Part shown: piece by piece, positions 47,536-55,832 of the stretch
Position numbering within the stretch: position 1 is the stretch's first letter
Layout of the letters: each line of letters begins with the position of its first letter
NCBI RefSeq assembly: GCF_022698165.1
Contig: NZ_JALDAY010000003.1
Location: 434,001 to 498,000, forward strand
DNA length: 64,000 bases
Origin: Streptomyces cylindrosporus
GTDB lineage: Bacteria; Actinomycetota; Actinomycetes; Streptomycetales; Streptomycetaceae
Direction of reading: 5' to 3'
Notes under the pieces: model-generated
The model's database searches: none
Told to the model about the DNA's origin: nothing
Seen by the model: the letters and a program-made list of their open reading frames with translations, nothing else
Made by a program: the position numbers and the translations under genes

Positions 47536-49187
47536 CCGTTCTCCTTCTGGAAGCGCTCGTAGGCCTTGTTGTGCAGGTCGACGAGTTGCTGCATGTTCTT
47601 CGCCTTCAACTCGGCGATGTGCTGGTCCCATTCGGACATCGGGCGCTTGCCGAGGACGAACTGGAGGGTGTTCTGGATGGCGGCGTCCTTCAGCGGGGTG
47701 TCCCAGAGGGTCGCCTGTTCCTGTTCGGAGGACTGGAGCGGGTGGGCGGGGTCGACGGGCAGTTCCTTGCGCTGGGACATGGCGTCCTGGAACTTCTTCT
47801 CGTCCGGGCCGAAGTTGGAGGAGACCAGCTCCCAGCTGCCGCCGTAGGTGAAGACGCCGTTGAAGAAGCCGTAGTCCTTCTGGAGGTCCTTCGGGGCGTC
47901 GGGGTCGGAGCCCATGAGGGAGATCCCGGGCTTCAGCGTGTACTTGCCGCCGGACTCGGTGTAAGTGACGCCTTCCACGCCCCACTTGCAGAACTTCTGG
48001 CCGTCGTCCGAGTACCAGAGCCAGTCCACGAACTGCATCATCGCGACGAAGTCGGAGCTCTTGAGGGCCTTGCTGGAGACCATGACGCCGTTCTCCAGCC
48101 GGATGCCGCTCAGCAGCACCGGGCCCGCGGGGCCGAGCGGCACCGGGACCATCTCGATGGTCGCGCCCTTGACCTGCTTGTTCAGGTTGTAGCGGTAGTT
48201 CTGCACCAGCTCCTGCGGGTTGGCGCTGATGACGTACGACTTCTCGGCGAGCAGCTTCTGCACGGCCTGGTCGTCCTGCTGGGTGAAGCTCTCGGGGTCG
48301 AGGAGCTTCTCCGCGACGAGCCCGCGCAGGTACTCGATCATCTGCCGGTAGGCGTCCTGGGTGGCCGTGAAGACGAACTTCTTCGCCCGGGTGTCGAAGC
48401 TGAGGTTGTCGTAGGCCCAGCCGGCCTTCACGCCGTACGCCTGGCCGAGGTACTGGAACAACGCCCCGCACGGGAAGGGGGTGTTGGTGCTCCAGCGGTC
48501 GGTCCAGGGGTACTTGCCCGGGTACTCCTGCTTGAGCGCCGTGAGGACGTCGTGCACCTCGTCCCAGGTGGTCGGCAGGCTCAGCCCGTGCTTGTCGAGG
48601 ACGTCGGTGCGCAAGGACAGCGAGTAGCCGGACTTGGGCTTCTCGTGCAGGCCGGGCAGCAGGTAGTACTTGCCGTCGGACTGGCGGATGGAGTCGAGCT
48701 CGGGTTCGAGCTTCCATCTGCGCACCTTGTCCTGGAAGTTGGGCATCAGGTGCACGTAGTCGCTGACCGGCAGGATCGCCCCGGAGGAGACGAAGGCGAC
48801 CTCGGAGGGGTGGTACGTCTTCGGGATCAGGAAGGGGGCGTCGCCCGCGCCGATGAGGACGCTGCGCTTCTTCTCGTAGTCTGCGAGGGGCACGTCGACG
48901 GGCTTGATGGTCACGCCGGTGCGCTTGGTGACCTCCTTCCAGAACAGCCAGCCGGACTTGAGCGGGTAGACCGGGTTGTCGTTGTGGAGCATGGAGAAGG
49001 ACAGCGCTTTGGTCGCCTTGAACTGCTGTCCTGCGCGGTAGTGCTTCATCGCGCCGTTCTGCTTCTTGGAGAGGTCCTTGGAATCCCCTCCCCCGTCGCC
49101 GCTGCCGCAGCCGGTGAGGGTGGCGAGACCGATGAAGCCGGCGGCGGCCAGGATCTGACGCCGCGACAGCTCTCCTGCGTTCTTCAC
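47532..49187 (-). CDS. LplA-type oligosaccharide-binding lipoprotein
   Basis: A 551-residue solute-binding protein with Tat-like SRRQILAAAGF and lipobox LTGC (Cys27). Its size, the aromatic-rich sequence and LPTTWDEVHDVLTALKQEYP are those of LplA/YtcQ-type proteins that serve large oligosaccharides such as aldotetraouronate. It delivers cargo to the two permeases encoded just upstream. GTG 49187 with AGGGAG upstream. In this operon the binding-protein gene follows, rather than precedes, the permeases. Confidence 0.88.
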   Translation of the reverse strand: MKNAGELSRRQILAAAGFIGLATLTGCGSGDGGGDSKDLSKKQNGAMKHYRAGQQFKATKALSFSMLHNDNPVYPLKSGWLFWKEVTKRTGVTIKPVDVPLADYEKKRSVLIGAGDAPFLIPKTYHPSEVAFVSSGAILPVSDYVHLMPNFQDKVRRWKLEPELDSIRQSDGKYYLLPGLHEKPKSGYSLSLRTDVLDKHGLSLPTTWDEVHDVLTALKQEYPGKYPWTDRWSTNTPFPCGALFQYLGQAYGVKAGWAYDNLSFDTRAKKFVFTATQDAYRQMIEYLRGLVAEKLLDPESFTQQDDQAVQKLLAEKSYVISANPQELVQNYRYNLNKQVKGATIEMVPVPLGPAGPVLLSGIRLENGVMVSSKALKSSDFVAMMQFVDWLWYSDDGQKFCKWGVEGVTYTESGGKYTLKPGISLMGSDPDAPKDLQKDYGFFNGVFTYGGSWELVSSNFGPDEKKFQDAMSQRKELPVDPAHPLQSSEQEQATLWDTPLKDAAIQNTLQFVLGKRPMSEWDQHIAELKAKNMQQLVDLHNKAYERFQKENG

Positions 49188-49233
49188 GGGAACTCCCTTG
49201 TTCCGTAGGTGAGTTGCTGGCGAGTTGCTGGGA

Positions 49234-50103
49234 TCAGCCCTTGACCGCGCCGAGCATCACGCCCGAGACGAAGTAGCGCTGGACGAACGGGTACACGCAG
49301 AGGATCGGCAGCGCGGTGAGCACGATGGCGACGGACTGGATGGTCGCCCCGACCTGGCTGAGCTGCTCGGTGGTGGCGCCCGCGTTGCCGCCGCCGGTGG
49401 CGCCCGCGATGAGGTTGCGCAGATAGACCGTGACCGGCATCAGATCGCTGCTGTCCATGTACAGGAAGGCGCTGAACCAGGAGTTCCAGAAGGACACCGA
49501 GTAGAAGAGCACCATTGTCGCCACGACCGCCTTGGACAGCGGCAGCACGATCCTGAGCAGGATGCCGTAGGTGCTCAGCCCGTCGATCTGCGCGGCCTCC
49601 TCCAGCTCGGTCGGCAGGCTCTCGAAGAAGGCCTTCATCACCAGCAGGTTGAAGACGCTGATGGCGTTCGGGAGGGCGATCGCCCACACGGTGTTCTTCA
49701 GGCCGAGGCTGGTGACGAGGACGTAGTTGGGGATCAGCCCGCCGGTGAAGAACATGGTGAAGACGGCGACGCCGACGAGTGCGGTGCGGCCCTTGAGGTG
49801 CTTCTTCGACAGGACGTAGGCGTAACAGGCCGTCAGAAACATGGCCACGGCGGTCGATACGACGGTGTAGAAGACGGTGTTGCCGTAGTTCCGCCAGAAC
49901 ATCGAGTCGTGGAAGACGATGTCGTACGTGGTGAGGCTGAACCCCTTGGGCCACAGGGTCACTTCACCGGCCCGCACCTGTCGTTCCCCGCTGAAGGACC
50001 GCGCCACGATGTTGACGAACGGGTACAGCGTCACCAGCACGACGAGGGTGAGGACGACCCCGTTGACGCCCTGGAAGACCCGGTAGGAGCGGCTCGGCCT
50101 CAC
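49234..50103 (-). CDS. LplC/YtcP-type ABC transporter permease
   Basis: A 289-residue permease with six helices; EAA loop SLPTELEEAAQIDGLSTYGIL, and the C-terminal QRYFVSGVMLGAVKG is nearly invariant in LplC/YtcP/YesQ proteins. Two GTG codons (50106 and 50103) can start it; 50103 gives the usual four-base GTGA overlap with the upstream permease and is used. Works with the LplB-type subunit and the LplA-type binding protein. Confidence 0.9.
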   Translation of the reverse strand: MRPSRSYRVFQGVNGVVLTLVVLVTLYPFVNIVARSFSGERQVRAGEVTLWPKGFSLTTYDIVFHDSMFWRNYGNTVFYTVVSTAVAMFLTACYAYVLSKKHLKGRTALVGVAVFTMFFTGGLIPNYVLVTSLGLKNTVWAIALPNAISVFNLLVMKAFFESLPTELEEAAQIDGLSTYGILLRIVLPLSKAVVATMVLFYSVSFWNSWFSAFLYMDSSDLMPVTVYLRNLIAGATGGGNAGATTEQLSQVGATIQSVAIVLTALPILCVYPFVQRYFVSGVMLGAVKG

Positions 50104-51065
50104 CACAGGCTGGTCCCCACCGTGCGGCGCGAGAGCTGGTTGGCGGAGGTGATCAGGACCAGGCCGATGATCGCCTCGAACAGCCCGATGGCGGCGGCGT
50201 AACTGAAGCTGTTGGACTCGACACCCGCTCGGTACACGTAAGTTGATATGACGTCAGCCGTTGGATAGGTCAGCGGGTTGTACAGCAGCAGTACCTTCTC
50301 GAAGCCGACGGCCATGAAGGTGCCGACGTTGAGGATCAGCAGCGTGATCATGGTGGGCCGGATGCCGGGCAGGGTGACGTGCCAGATCTGCTGCCAGCGG
50401 TTGGCGCCGTCGATGCGCGCGGCCTCGTACAGGTCCTCGTCGATGGTGGTGAGCGCGGCGAGGTAGAGGATCGTGCCCCAGCCCGCGGTCTGCCAGATCT
50501 CCGAGCCGACGTAGATCGTGCGGAACCACTCGGGTTCCTGGATGAAGCGGATCGGGTCGTGCCCGAACCAGCCGAGGGCGTGGTTGACCGGGCCGTCGGT
50601 GGCGAGCATCTGCAGGGTGAGTCCGGCGACGATCACGATCGACAGGAAGTGCGGGAGGTACGACACCGACTGCACGAACCGCTTGAGCGAGCGCCGGCGC
50701 ACCTCGTTGAGCAGCAGGGCGAGCACGATCGGGATCGGGAAGCAGAAGACGAGGGTGAGCCCGCCGAGCCACAGGGTGTTGCGGAACACCTGCCAGAAGG
50801 TGGGGTCGGTGAGGAACATCCGCACATAGCGCAGGCCCACCCACTCCTCGCCGAACATCGAGCCACCCGGCTCGAAGCGGCGGAAGGCGATCACGTTGCC
50901 GATCATCGGCAGATAGCGGAAGACCAGGAAGAACAGCAGCGGCAGCACGGCCAGCGAGTACAGCTGCCAGTCCCTGCGCCGGCCGCTCCGCCGGGCCGGA
51001 CGGCCGGTGGTCTTCGGCGGGTCCTGAGTCCCGGGCGGAGAGGCCGTCTTGATGGTGGTGCTCAT
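50100..51065 (-). CDS. LplB-type ABC transporter permease
   Basis: A 321-residue permease. FFLVFRYLPMIGNVIAFRRF and GLRYVRMFLTDPTFWQVFRNT mark the LplB/YtcR type; EAA loop TIDEDLYEAARIDGANRWQQI. Basic, Pro-rich cytoplasmic N-terminus. First gene of the six-gene operon lplB-lplC-SBP-GH39-DUF624-GH42. ATG 51065 with GGGAGGA upstream; the operon promoter and operators lie just before it. Confidence 0.9.
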   Translation of the reverse strand: MSTTIKTASPPGTQDPPKTTGRPARRSGRRRDWQLYSLAVLPLLFFLVFRYLPMIGNVIAFRRFEPGGSMFGEEWVGLRYVRMFLTDPTFWQVFRNTLWLGGLTLVFCFPIPIVLALLLNEVRRRSLKRFVQSVSYLPHFLSIVIVAGLTLQMLATDGPVNHALGWFGHDPIRFIQEPEWFRTIYVGSEIWQTAGWGTILYLAALTTIDEDLYEAARIDGANRWQQIWHVTLPGIRPTMITLLILNVGTFMAVGFEKVLLLYNPLTYPTADVISTYVYRAGVESNSFSYAAAIGLFEAIIGLVLITSANQLSRRTVGTSLW

Positions 51066-51096
51066 GCTCGGTCCTCCCGTGGGGCGGAGAAGTGGC

Positions 51097-51122
51097 CGAA
51101 ACTTTCGAGCGCTTACCGGTAA
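51097..51122. promoter_or_regulatory. Xylan-type LacI operator before the lplBC operon
   Basis: CGAAACTTTCG (51097-51107) is an 11-bp palindrome matching the CGAA-N-TTCG type sites of BxlR/XlnR-like LacI regulators of xylan genes in Streptomyces. It is followed by a perfect TTACCGGTAA palindrome (51113-51122) and, at 51150-51158, GAAAGCGCT. All lie 32-95 bases before the lplB start and about 110-170 before the divergent esterase, so they may control both. Confidence 0.65.
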
Positions 51123-51269
51123 CTTCGCGGCAACTTAGAGGTAGGAAGAAAGCGCTGTCAATGGGTCGCGCAGGAGATACCTGAGACCTGAGTGGGGTAG
51201 AACCGGGAGACCAAGTCCCGGCCCACTCCGCAAGTTTCACTGTTTCGACCGACTCATGCGAGGTGTCCT

Positions 51270-52274
51270 GTGCCCGCCTTCGACCTGCCGATCAGGGAGC
51301 TCGAGCAGTACCGCCCGGACGTCCAGGAGCCCCCGGATTTCGACGAGTTCTGGCGCGACACGCTCAAGGAGGCGGCGCAGGCGGAGGTGTTGGCGGCGGC
51401 GACCCCGGTGCGGACCGGGCTGCGGCTGACCGACACCTGGGACGTGACCTTCCGCGGCTTCGCCAAAGACCCGGTGCGCGCCTGGTACAGCAGGCCCGCC
51501 GGGGTGCGCGACCCGCTCCCCGCGGTCGTCGAGTACGCCGGTTACGGCCGCGGGCGCGGGCTTCCGCACGAGCGGCTGACCTGGGTGAACGCCGGGTACG
51601 CGCATCTGCTGATGGACAACCGCGGCCAGGGCGACCAGTACGGCAACGGCGGGGCGACCCCCGACCCGCACGCCTCGGCGCCGGGCGGACCGGGCCCCGC
51701 GGTACGGGGCCTGCCGAACCCGCGCGACTACCACTTCCGGCGGCTGATCACGGACGCGGTGCGCGCGGTGACGGCGGTGCGCGCGCTGCCGGGTGTGGAC
51801 GGAGAGCGCGTCGCCGCCGTCGGCAACAGCCAGGGCGGCGGACTCGCCCTGGCCGTCGCGGGGTTGGTGCCGGACCTGGCGGCGGCCCTGATCACCGCAC
51901 CCTTCCTCTGCGGGATCCGGCGGGCCCTGGACCTCACGGACGCGAGCCCGTACGGCGAGATCAGCGCGTATCTCGCGGTGCACCGGGGCGAGGAGGAGGC
52001 CGCCTACCGCACGCTGTCGTACGTGGAGGGCATCTCCTTCGCGCGGCGCGCCGCCGCCCCGGCCCATTTCGGGGTGGGCCTGCGGGACACCGTGTGCCCG
52101 CCGAGCGGGGCGTACGCGGCCTGCAACCGCTATGCGGAACTGAGCGGCGTGGACCCCCGCAAGGAGATCCACGCCTATCCCTTCAACGGCCACGAGGGCG
52201 GCGACGCGGTGCATGTGCGCCGCCAACTCGACTGGCTGGCCGAGGTGTTGGAGCTCAGCCCGTCGCGAGGGTGA
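51270..52274 (+). CDS. Acetyl xylan esterase / cephalosporin-C deacetylase (CE7)
   Basis: A 334-residue alpha/beta hydrolase without signal peptide, so acting on imported acetylated xylo-oligosaccharides. CE7 features: IRELEQYRPDVQEPPDFDEFW at the N-terminus, oxyanion MDNRGQGDQYG, nucleophile Ser187 in VGNSQGGGLALAVAG, DTVCPPSGAYAACN with the acidic residue, and the histidine in FNGHEGGDA. GTG 51270 with GAGGT upstream. Divergent from the xylan importer operon, and its last 20 bases overlap the 3' end of the convergent GH92 gene. Confidence 0.93.
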   Translation: MPAFDLPIRELEQYRPDVQEPPDFDEFWRDTLKEAAQAEVLAAATPVRTGLRLTDTWDVTFRGFAKDPVRAWYSRPAGVRDPLPAVVEYAGYGRGRGLPHERLTWVNAGYAHLLMDNRGQGDQYGNGGATPDPHASAPGGPGPAVRGLPNPRDYHFRRLITDAVRAVTAVRALPGVDGERVAAVGNSQGGGLALAVAGLVPDLAAALITAPFLCGIRRALDLTDASPYGEISAYLAVHRGEEEAAYRTLSYVEGISFARRAAAPAHFGVGLRDTVCPPSGAYAACNRYAELSGVDPRKEIHAYPFNGHEGGDAVHVRRQLDWLAEVLELSPSRG

Positions 52275-55200
52275 ACACGTGCAGGTCCGTGTTCCGCGGC
52301 AGCTCCACGCTGGCGATCGTCCTGCCGTCCGGTGCCGCGAAGGGCTTGGTGGCGAAGACGTACGTGGCCACCGGGTCCTTGTCCGCCCCGGCGACGTTCC
52401 GGTACGCGGTCCTGGCGACGACCTCGTTGCCGTACTGGACGGTGCCGCCGCCCCCGCCGACGGTCCAGTCGGTGAAGGAGAGGTCGATCGTGTCGGTGCT
52501 GCCGTCGGTGTAGGTGACGGTGGCCTTGGTCTGCTGGTTGCCGTTGACCGCGCTGCCGATGAAGGACAACTTGCTTGCGGGAGTGGCCAGTTGGATGGTC
52601 TGTCCGTCGGCCGAGGCGTTGTCGGGGCGGGCGCTCGGCGAGTCGGGCCAGCTGAAGCCCAGTCCGTCGACCGTCCCCTGGCCGCCCGGGGTGAGACCGG
52701 CGGCGGCGAGGGCCTGGCGGGAGTAGCTCCAGCCGCCGCCGTCGTAGTCCGCCTCGTCGTGCTCGCCCTGGTCGTCGGAGACGCCGGTGTTGTTGTAGGC
52801 GGCGAGAAGGGTGCCGGGGGCGGCGACGGTGAGGGCGACGGGCTGCTCGTAGGAGGTGTCGCCGGAGGTCACCGTGACCTTGGCGTCGTAGAACCCCTGC
52901 TCGGCGTCCTTGCCCGCGCCGAGTGTGATCTCCTGCGAGCCGTCGACGACCGTTCCCTCGGCGGGAGTCGCGGTGACACCGCCTGGCGTCTCGACCTTGA
53001 AGCGGACCTCGGGGCCGGTGCCGCCGCTCATCGACAGCGCGCGGATGCCGACCTTCGTGCTCGCGCCCGGCTCGATCGTCGCGGTGGTCGGCCCGACACC
53101 GATCTGGTACGGCTGCTCGCCCTGGCGGAAGGACGGCGGGGCGTCGGCGGGGTCGCTGCCCCAGGCCTTGTCGGGCGTGCCGGAGAGCGTGTAGTCGAGT
53201 CGGCCGCCGTCCCGCACGAGGGACGCCGGGAGCCAAGGGCGCTCGCTGGTACGGCCGTTGACCTTCAGGGAGGTGATGTACGGGGCGTCGGCGGCGGCGC
53301 CGCTCGCATGGATGGAGATGTCGTTGCCGTCCGGACGGTCGATCTCGACGCGCGGGAACAGCGGTGAGGCGAGGGCGAGTTCGGCTCGGGACGGCACCTG
53401 CGGATACATGCCGAGCGCGGAGAAGACGTACCAGGAGGACATCGCGCCGAGGTCGTCGTTGCCGGGAATGCCACCGGGCTGCGTGGACCACAGCTGCTTC
53501 ATCGCGGCCCGTACGGTCTCCTGCGCCTTGTACGGGGCGCCCGCGTAGTCGTACAGGTAGGGCACGTTGATCGAGGGCTCGTTGTCCAGCTCCGACTTGT
53601 CACCGCCGCTGCCGGTGAAGGCCCAGCCGCCGTCGGCGTCGTGGAAGAAGGAGTCGAGGCGGGCGAGCGCCTTGTCGGTGCCGCCCATCGCGGCGAACAG
53701 TCCGGCGGGGTTGTGCTGGACCATCCAGGTGTACTGGGCGGCCGTACCCTCGACGAACCCGTTGCCCGTGGCCGGGGTGAAGCCGGTGACCCAGCTGCCG
53801 TCGGCCTTGCGGTTGGCGATGTATCCGCCGGTCGGGTCGGCGGCGATGTTGAAGTTGTTCTGCCACCACTGGGCACGCTTGGCGAAGGCGGCTGCCGTCT
53901 CCTTCTCCCCTGCCGCGGTGGCGAGTTGGGAGAGGGAGAAGTCGGCGCCGGACATCTCCAGGGTCTCGGCCGCGCCGCCCCAGGCGTTGGAGACGGACGG
54001 CATGTAGTGGAGCTTCAAGTACTTGTCGAGGGAGGGTCGTTGGCCGACCGAGAGCACGGGCTTGCCGGCGGCGGACAGGTCCTGCGCGGTGGGTACGGTG
54101 GCCGCCTCGACGAGCGAGTCCAGTGCGCCGTGCAGATCGAAGTCCGTGCCGCCGAAGGCGCGGATGCCGGCCAGCGCGGTCGGCGAGGGGTCGCCGTTCA
54201 TGACGTGGGTGCCGCTCGCGCCGTGCAGCCAGCGGTCCCAGATGCCGCCGTTCTGCCGGGCGAGTTCGTACAGGGACTGGGCGATGTCGGACCCGGTGCG
54301 CGGGTTGAGCAGCGTCAGCAGCTGCACCTGGTCCCGGTAGACGTCCCAGCCGGAGAAGGTCCCGTACTGGGCCTGGTGGCCGCGCGCGACCGAGTGCACC
54401 TTGCCGTCGCTGCCGCGGTATCTGCGGTCGACGTCGCTGATGACGTTGGGGTGCAGGAGGGAGTGGTACAGCGCGGTGTAGAAGGTGGTGCGCTCGGCGT
54501 CGGTGCCGCCGCCGACGCGGATGGCGCGGAGCCGGTCGCGCCAGGCCCGGCCGGCGGCCTCCCGAACGGCGTCGAAGGAGCGGGACGACGGGTTCTCGGC
54601 CGCGAGATTGGCGGCGGCGCCGGCCTGACTGACGTACGAGATACCGACCTTGACGTTGACCGGCCCGTCGCCGGGCGCGAACTCGACGTATCCGCCCGCG
54701 CCCTTGCCTGCGACGGGACGCCCGCCGTTGGAGAAGCCACCGGTACCGCCGGAGGCTTCCCGCGAGCCGGGGGTCAGCCTGTCGTCCTGCCAGGTGCCGG
54801 TGGACTTGAAGGCGCGATCGAAGCGGGCGGTGAAGTAGACGGTGTAGTAGGCGCGTTGGCCCTCCGGGTCCAGGTATCCGCAGAAGTCACCGGACGTGAC
54901 GGACCCTGACACAGTCCGCGTCGCGGGATCGATGGTGACGGTCGAATCGGCCGAGCCCACCTCGGAGTTGGCGGTGCGGATGAGGAGGGAGGCGGGCTTG
55001 TCGGCCGGGTAGGTGAAGCGGGCGGAGCCGGTACGGGGTGTCGCGGTGAGATCCGCGGTCACGCCGGACGCGAGGCCGACCTTGTAGTGGCCGGGCTCGG
55101 CGGTCTCGTCGGCGTGGCTGAAGTCGGAGGCGTAGACGGCGTCCTTGGTGTCGCTCGCGGGCGAGGAGGTGACCTCACCGGCGTACGGGAAGAACGGGAT

Positions 55201-55527
55201 GTCACCGCTGCCGCCCGCGCAGCCGGTGCCGGACATGTGGGTGAGGCTGAAGCCGCGGATGCGGGTGGCGTCGTGCAGGTAACCGCCGGGCGCGGCGGTG
55301 CGGGTGGCGTCGCCTCTGGTGTTCTCCGGGCTCCAGGAGAGCATGCCGAACGGGGTCACGGCGCCCGGGAAGACATTGCCGCCGTTCTTGGTGCCGATGA
55401 GCGGGTCGACGTACGACGTCGGGTCCTTGACCAGCTCGGGGGGTGCGGACGTCGCCGCGAGGGCGGGGGTGGCGCCGCCGACCGCGAGCGCGGCGGCGAG
55501 CAGCAGGGACGTAGGACGGAAACGCAT
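52255..55527 (-). CDS. Secreted GH92 alpha-1,2-mannosidase with NEW3 and C-terminal beta domain
   Basis: A 1090-residue protein. Signal peptide (SLLLAAALAVGGATPALAA), then the canonical GH92 start YVDPLIGTKNGGNVFPGAVT and PFGMLSWSPENT, THMSGTGCAGGSGDIPFFP, YSGWDVYR-like TFSGWDVYRDQVQLLTLLNP, EPSINVPYLYDYAGAPYK, and GNDDLGAMSSWYVFSALG with the catalytic acid region. After about residue 790 come a NEW3/NPCBM-associated domain (GGVTATPAEGTVVDGSQEI) and a 170-residue jelly-roll-like C-terminal domain. It trims alpha-mannose from glycans outside the cell. Distinct in sequence from the other GH92. ATG 55527 with GGAGGAGG upstream; longer readings have no signal peptide start. Two operator palindromes lie upstream. 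Confidence 0.9.
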   Translation of the reverse strand: MRFRPTSLLLAAALAVGGATPALAATSAPPELVKDPTSYVDPLIGTKNGGNVFPGAVTPFGMLSWSPENTRGDATRTAAPGGYLHDATRIRGFSLTHMSGTGCAGGSGDIPFFPYAGEVTSSPASDTKDAVYASDFSHADETAEPGHYKVGLASGVTADLTATPRTGSARFTYPADKPASLLIRTANSEVGSADSTVTIDPATRTVSGSVTSGDFCGYLDPEGQRAYYTVYFTARFDRAFKSTGTWQDDRLTPGSREASGGTGGFSNGGRPVAGKGAGGYVEFAPGDGPVNVKVGISYVSQAGAAANLAAENPSSRSFDAVREAAGRAWRDRLRAIRVGGGTDAERTTFYTALYHSLLHPNVISDVDRRYRGSDGKVHSVARGHQAQYGTFSGWDVYRDQVQLLTLLNPRTGSDIAQSLYELARQNGGIWDRWLHGASGTHVMNGDPSPTALAGIRAFGGTDFDLHGALDSLVEAATVPTAQDLSAAGKPVLSVGQRPSLDKYLKLHYMPSVSNAWGGAAETLEMSGADFSLSQLATAAGEKETAAAFAKRAQWWQNNFNIAADPTGGYIANRKADGSWVTGFTPATGNGFVEGTAAQYTWMVQHNPAGLFAAMGGTDKALARLDSFFHDADGGWAFTGSGGDKSELDNEPSINVPYLYDYAGAPYKAQETVRAAMKQLWSTQPGGIPGNDDLGAMSSWYVFSALGMYPQVPSRAELALASPLFPRVEIDRPDGNDISIHASGAAADAPYITSLKVNGRTSERPWLPASLVRDGGRLDYTLSGTPDKAWGSDPADAPPSFRQGEQPYQIGVGPTTATIEPGASTKVGIRALSMSGGTGPEVRFKVETPGGVTATPAEGTVVDGSQEITLGAGKDAEQGFYDAKVTVTSGDTSYEQPVALTVAAPGTLLAAYNNTGVSDDQGEHDEADYDGGGWSYSRQALAAAGLTPGGQGTVDGLGFSWPDSPSARPDNASADGQTIQLATPASKLSFIGSAVNGNQQTKATVTYTDGSTDTIDLSFTDWTVGGGGGTVQYGNEVVARTAYRNVAGADKDPVATYVFATKPFAAPDGRTIASVELPRNTDLHVFTLATG

Positions 55528-55655
55528 GACGCGGCCCCTCCTCCTTCGGACGGGTCGCGCACCACAGGTCGCACAAGCCGCAGGGACAGTAGCGTGTGCC
55601 AGCGGTACCACGGAAGGGTGCGTACGGGGTGGTGGCGCGCGGGGCCAACTGGATT

Positions 55656-55714
55656 GACATCGTTGTCCCTTGACGCGGTAGAGTAATGTGTAGACCAATT
55701 CGACAACGTTGTCG
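55656..55714. promoter_or_regulatory. Two GACAACGTTGTC-type operators before the second GH92 gene
   Basis: CGACAACGTTGTCG (55701-55714) is a perfect 14-bp palindrome, and GACATCGTTGTC (55656-55667) differs from its core by one base. Centre spacing is 46 bases. They lie 129-187 bases before the gene start, a typical LacI-type arrangement, and the core is identical to the site before the first GH92 gene. Confidence 0.7.
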
Positions 55715-55776
55715 CACCACAGCGTCACCACAAGCCCGCACCACCCGGACAGGTACTCCCCCGGCCTGCCCGGCTC

Positions 55777-55813
55777 GCGGACCCGGTGGACTGCACACCA
55801 CCACCGGGTCCGC
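55777..55813 (-). terminator. Terminator of the LPMO gene
   Basis: GCGGACCCGGTGG / CCACCGGGTCCGC, a perfect 13-bp stem with an 11-base loop, 20 bases after the LPMO stop. Confidence 0.75.
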
Positions 55814-55832
55814 CCTGAGCGGCGGTCAGCGG

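Noticed and set aside
46021..48717. A longer GH39 protein extending upstream
   Set aside because: The extension lies inside the binding-protein gene in another frame, is Arg/Pro-rich and lacks motifs; GTG 47535 with a coupled overlap is the natural start.
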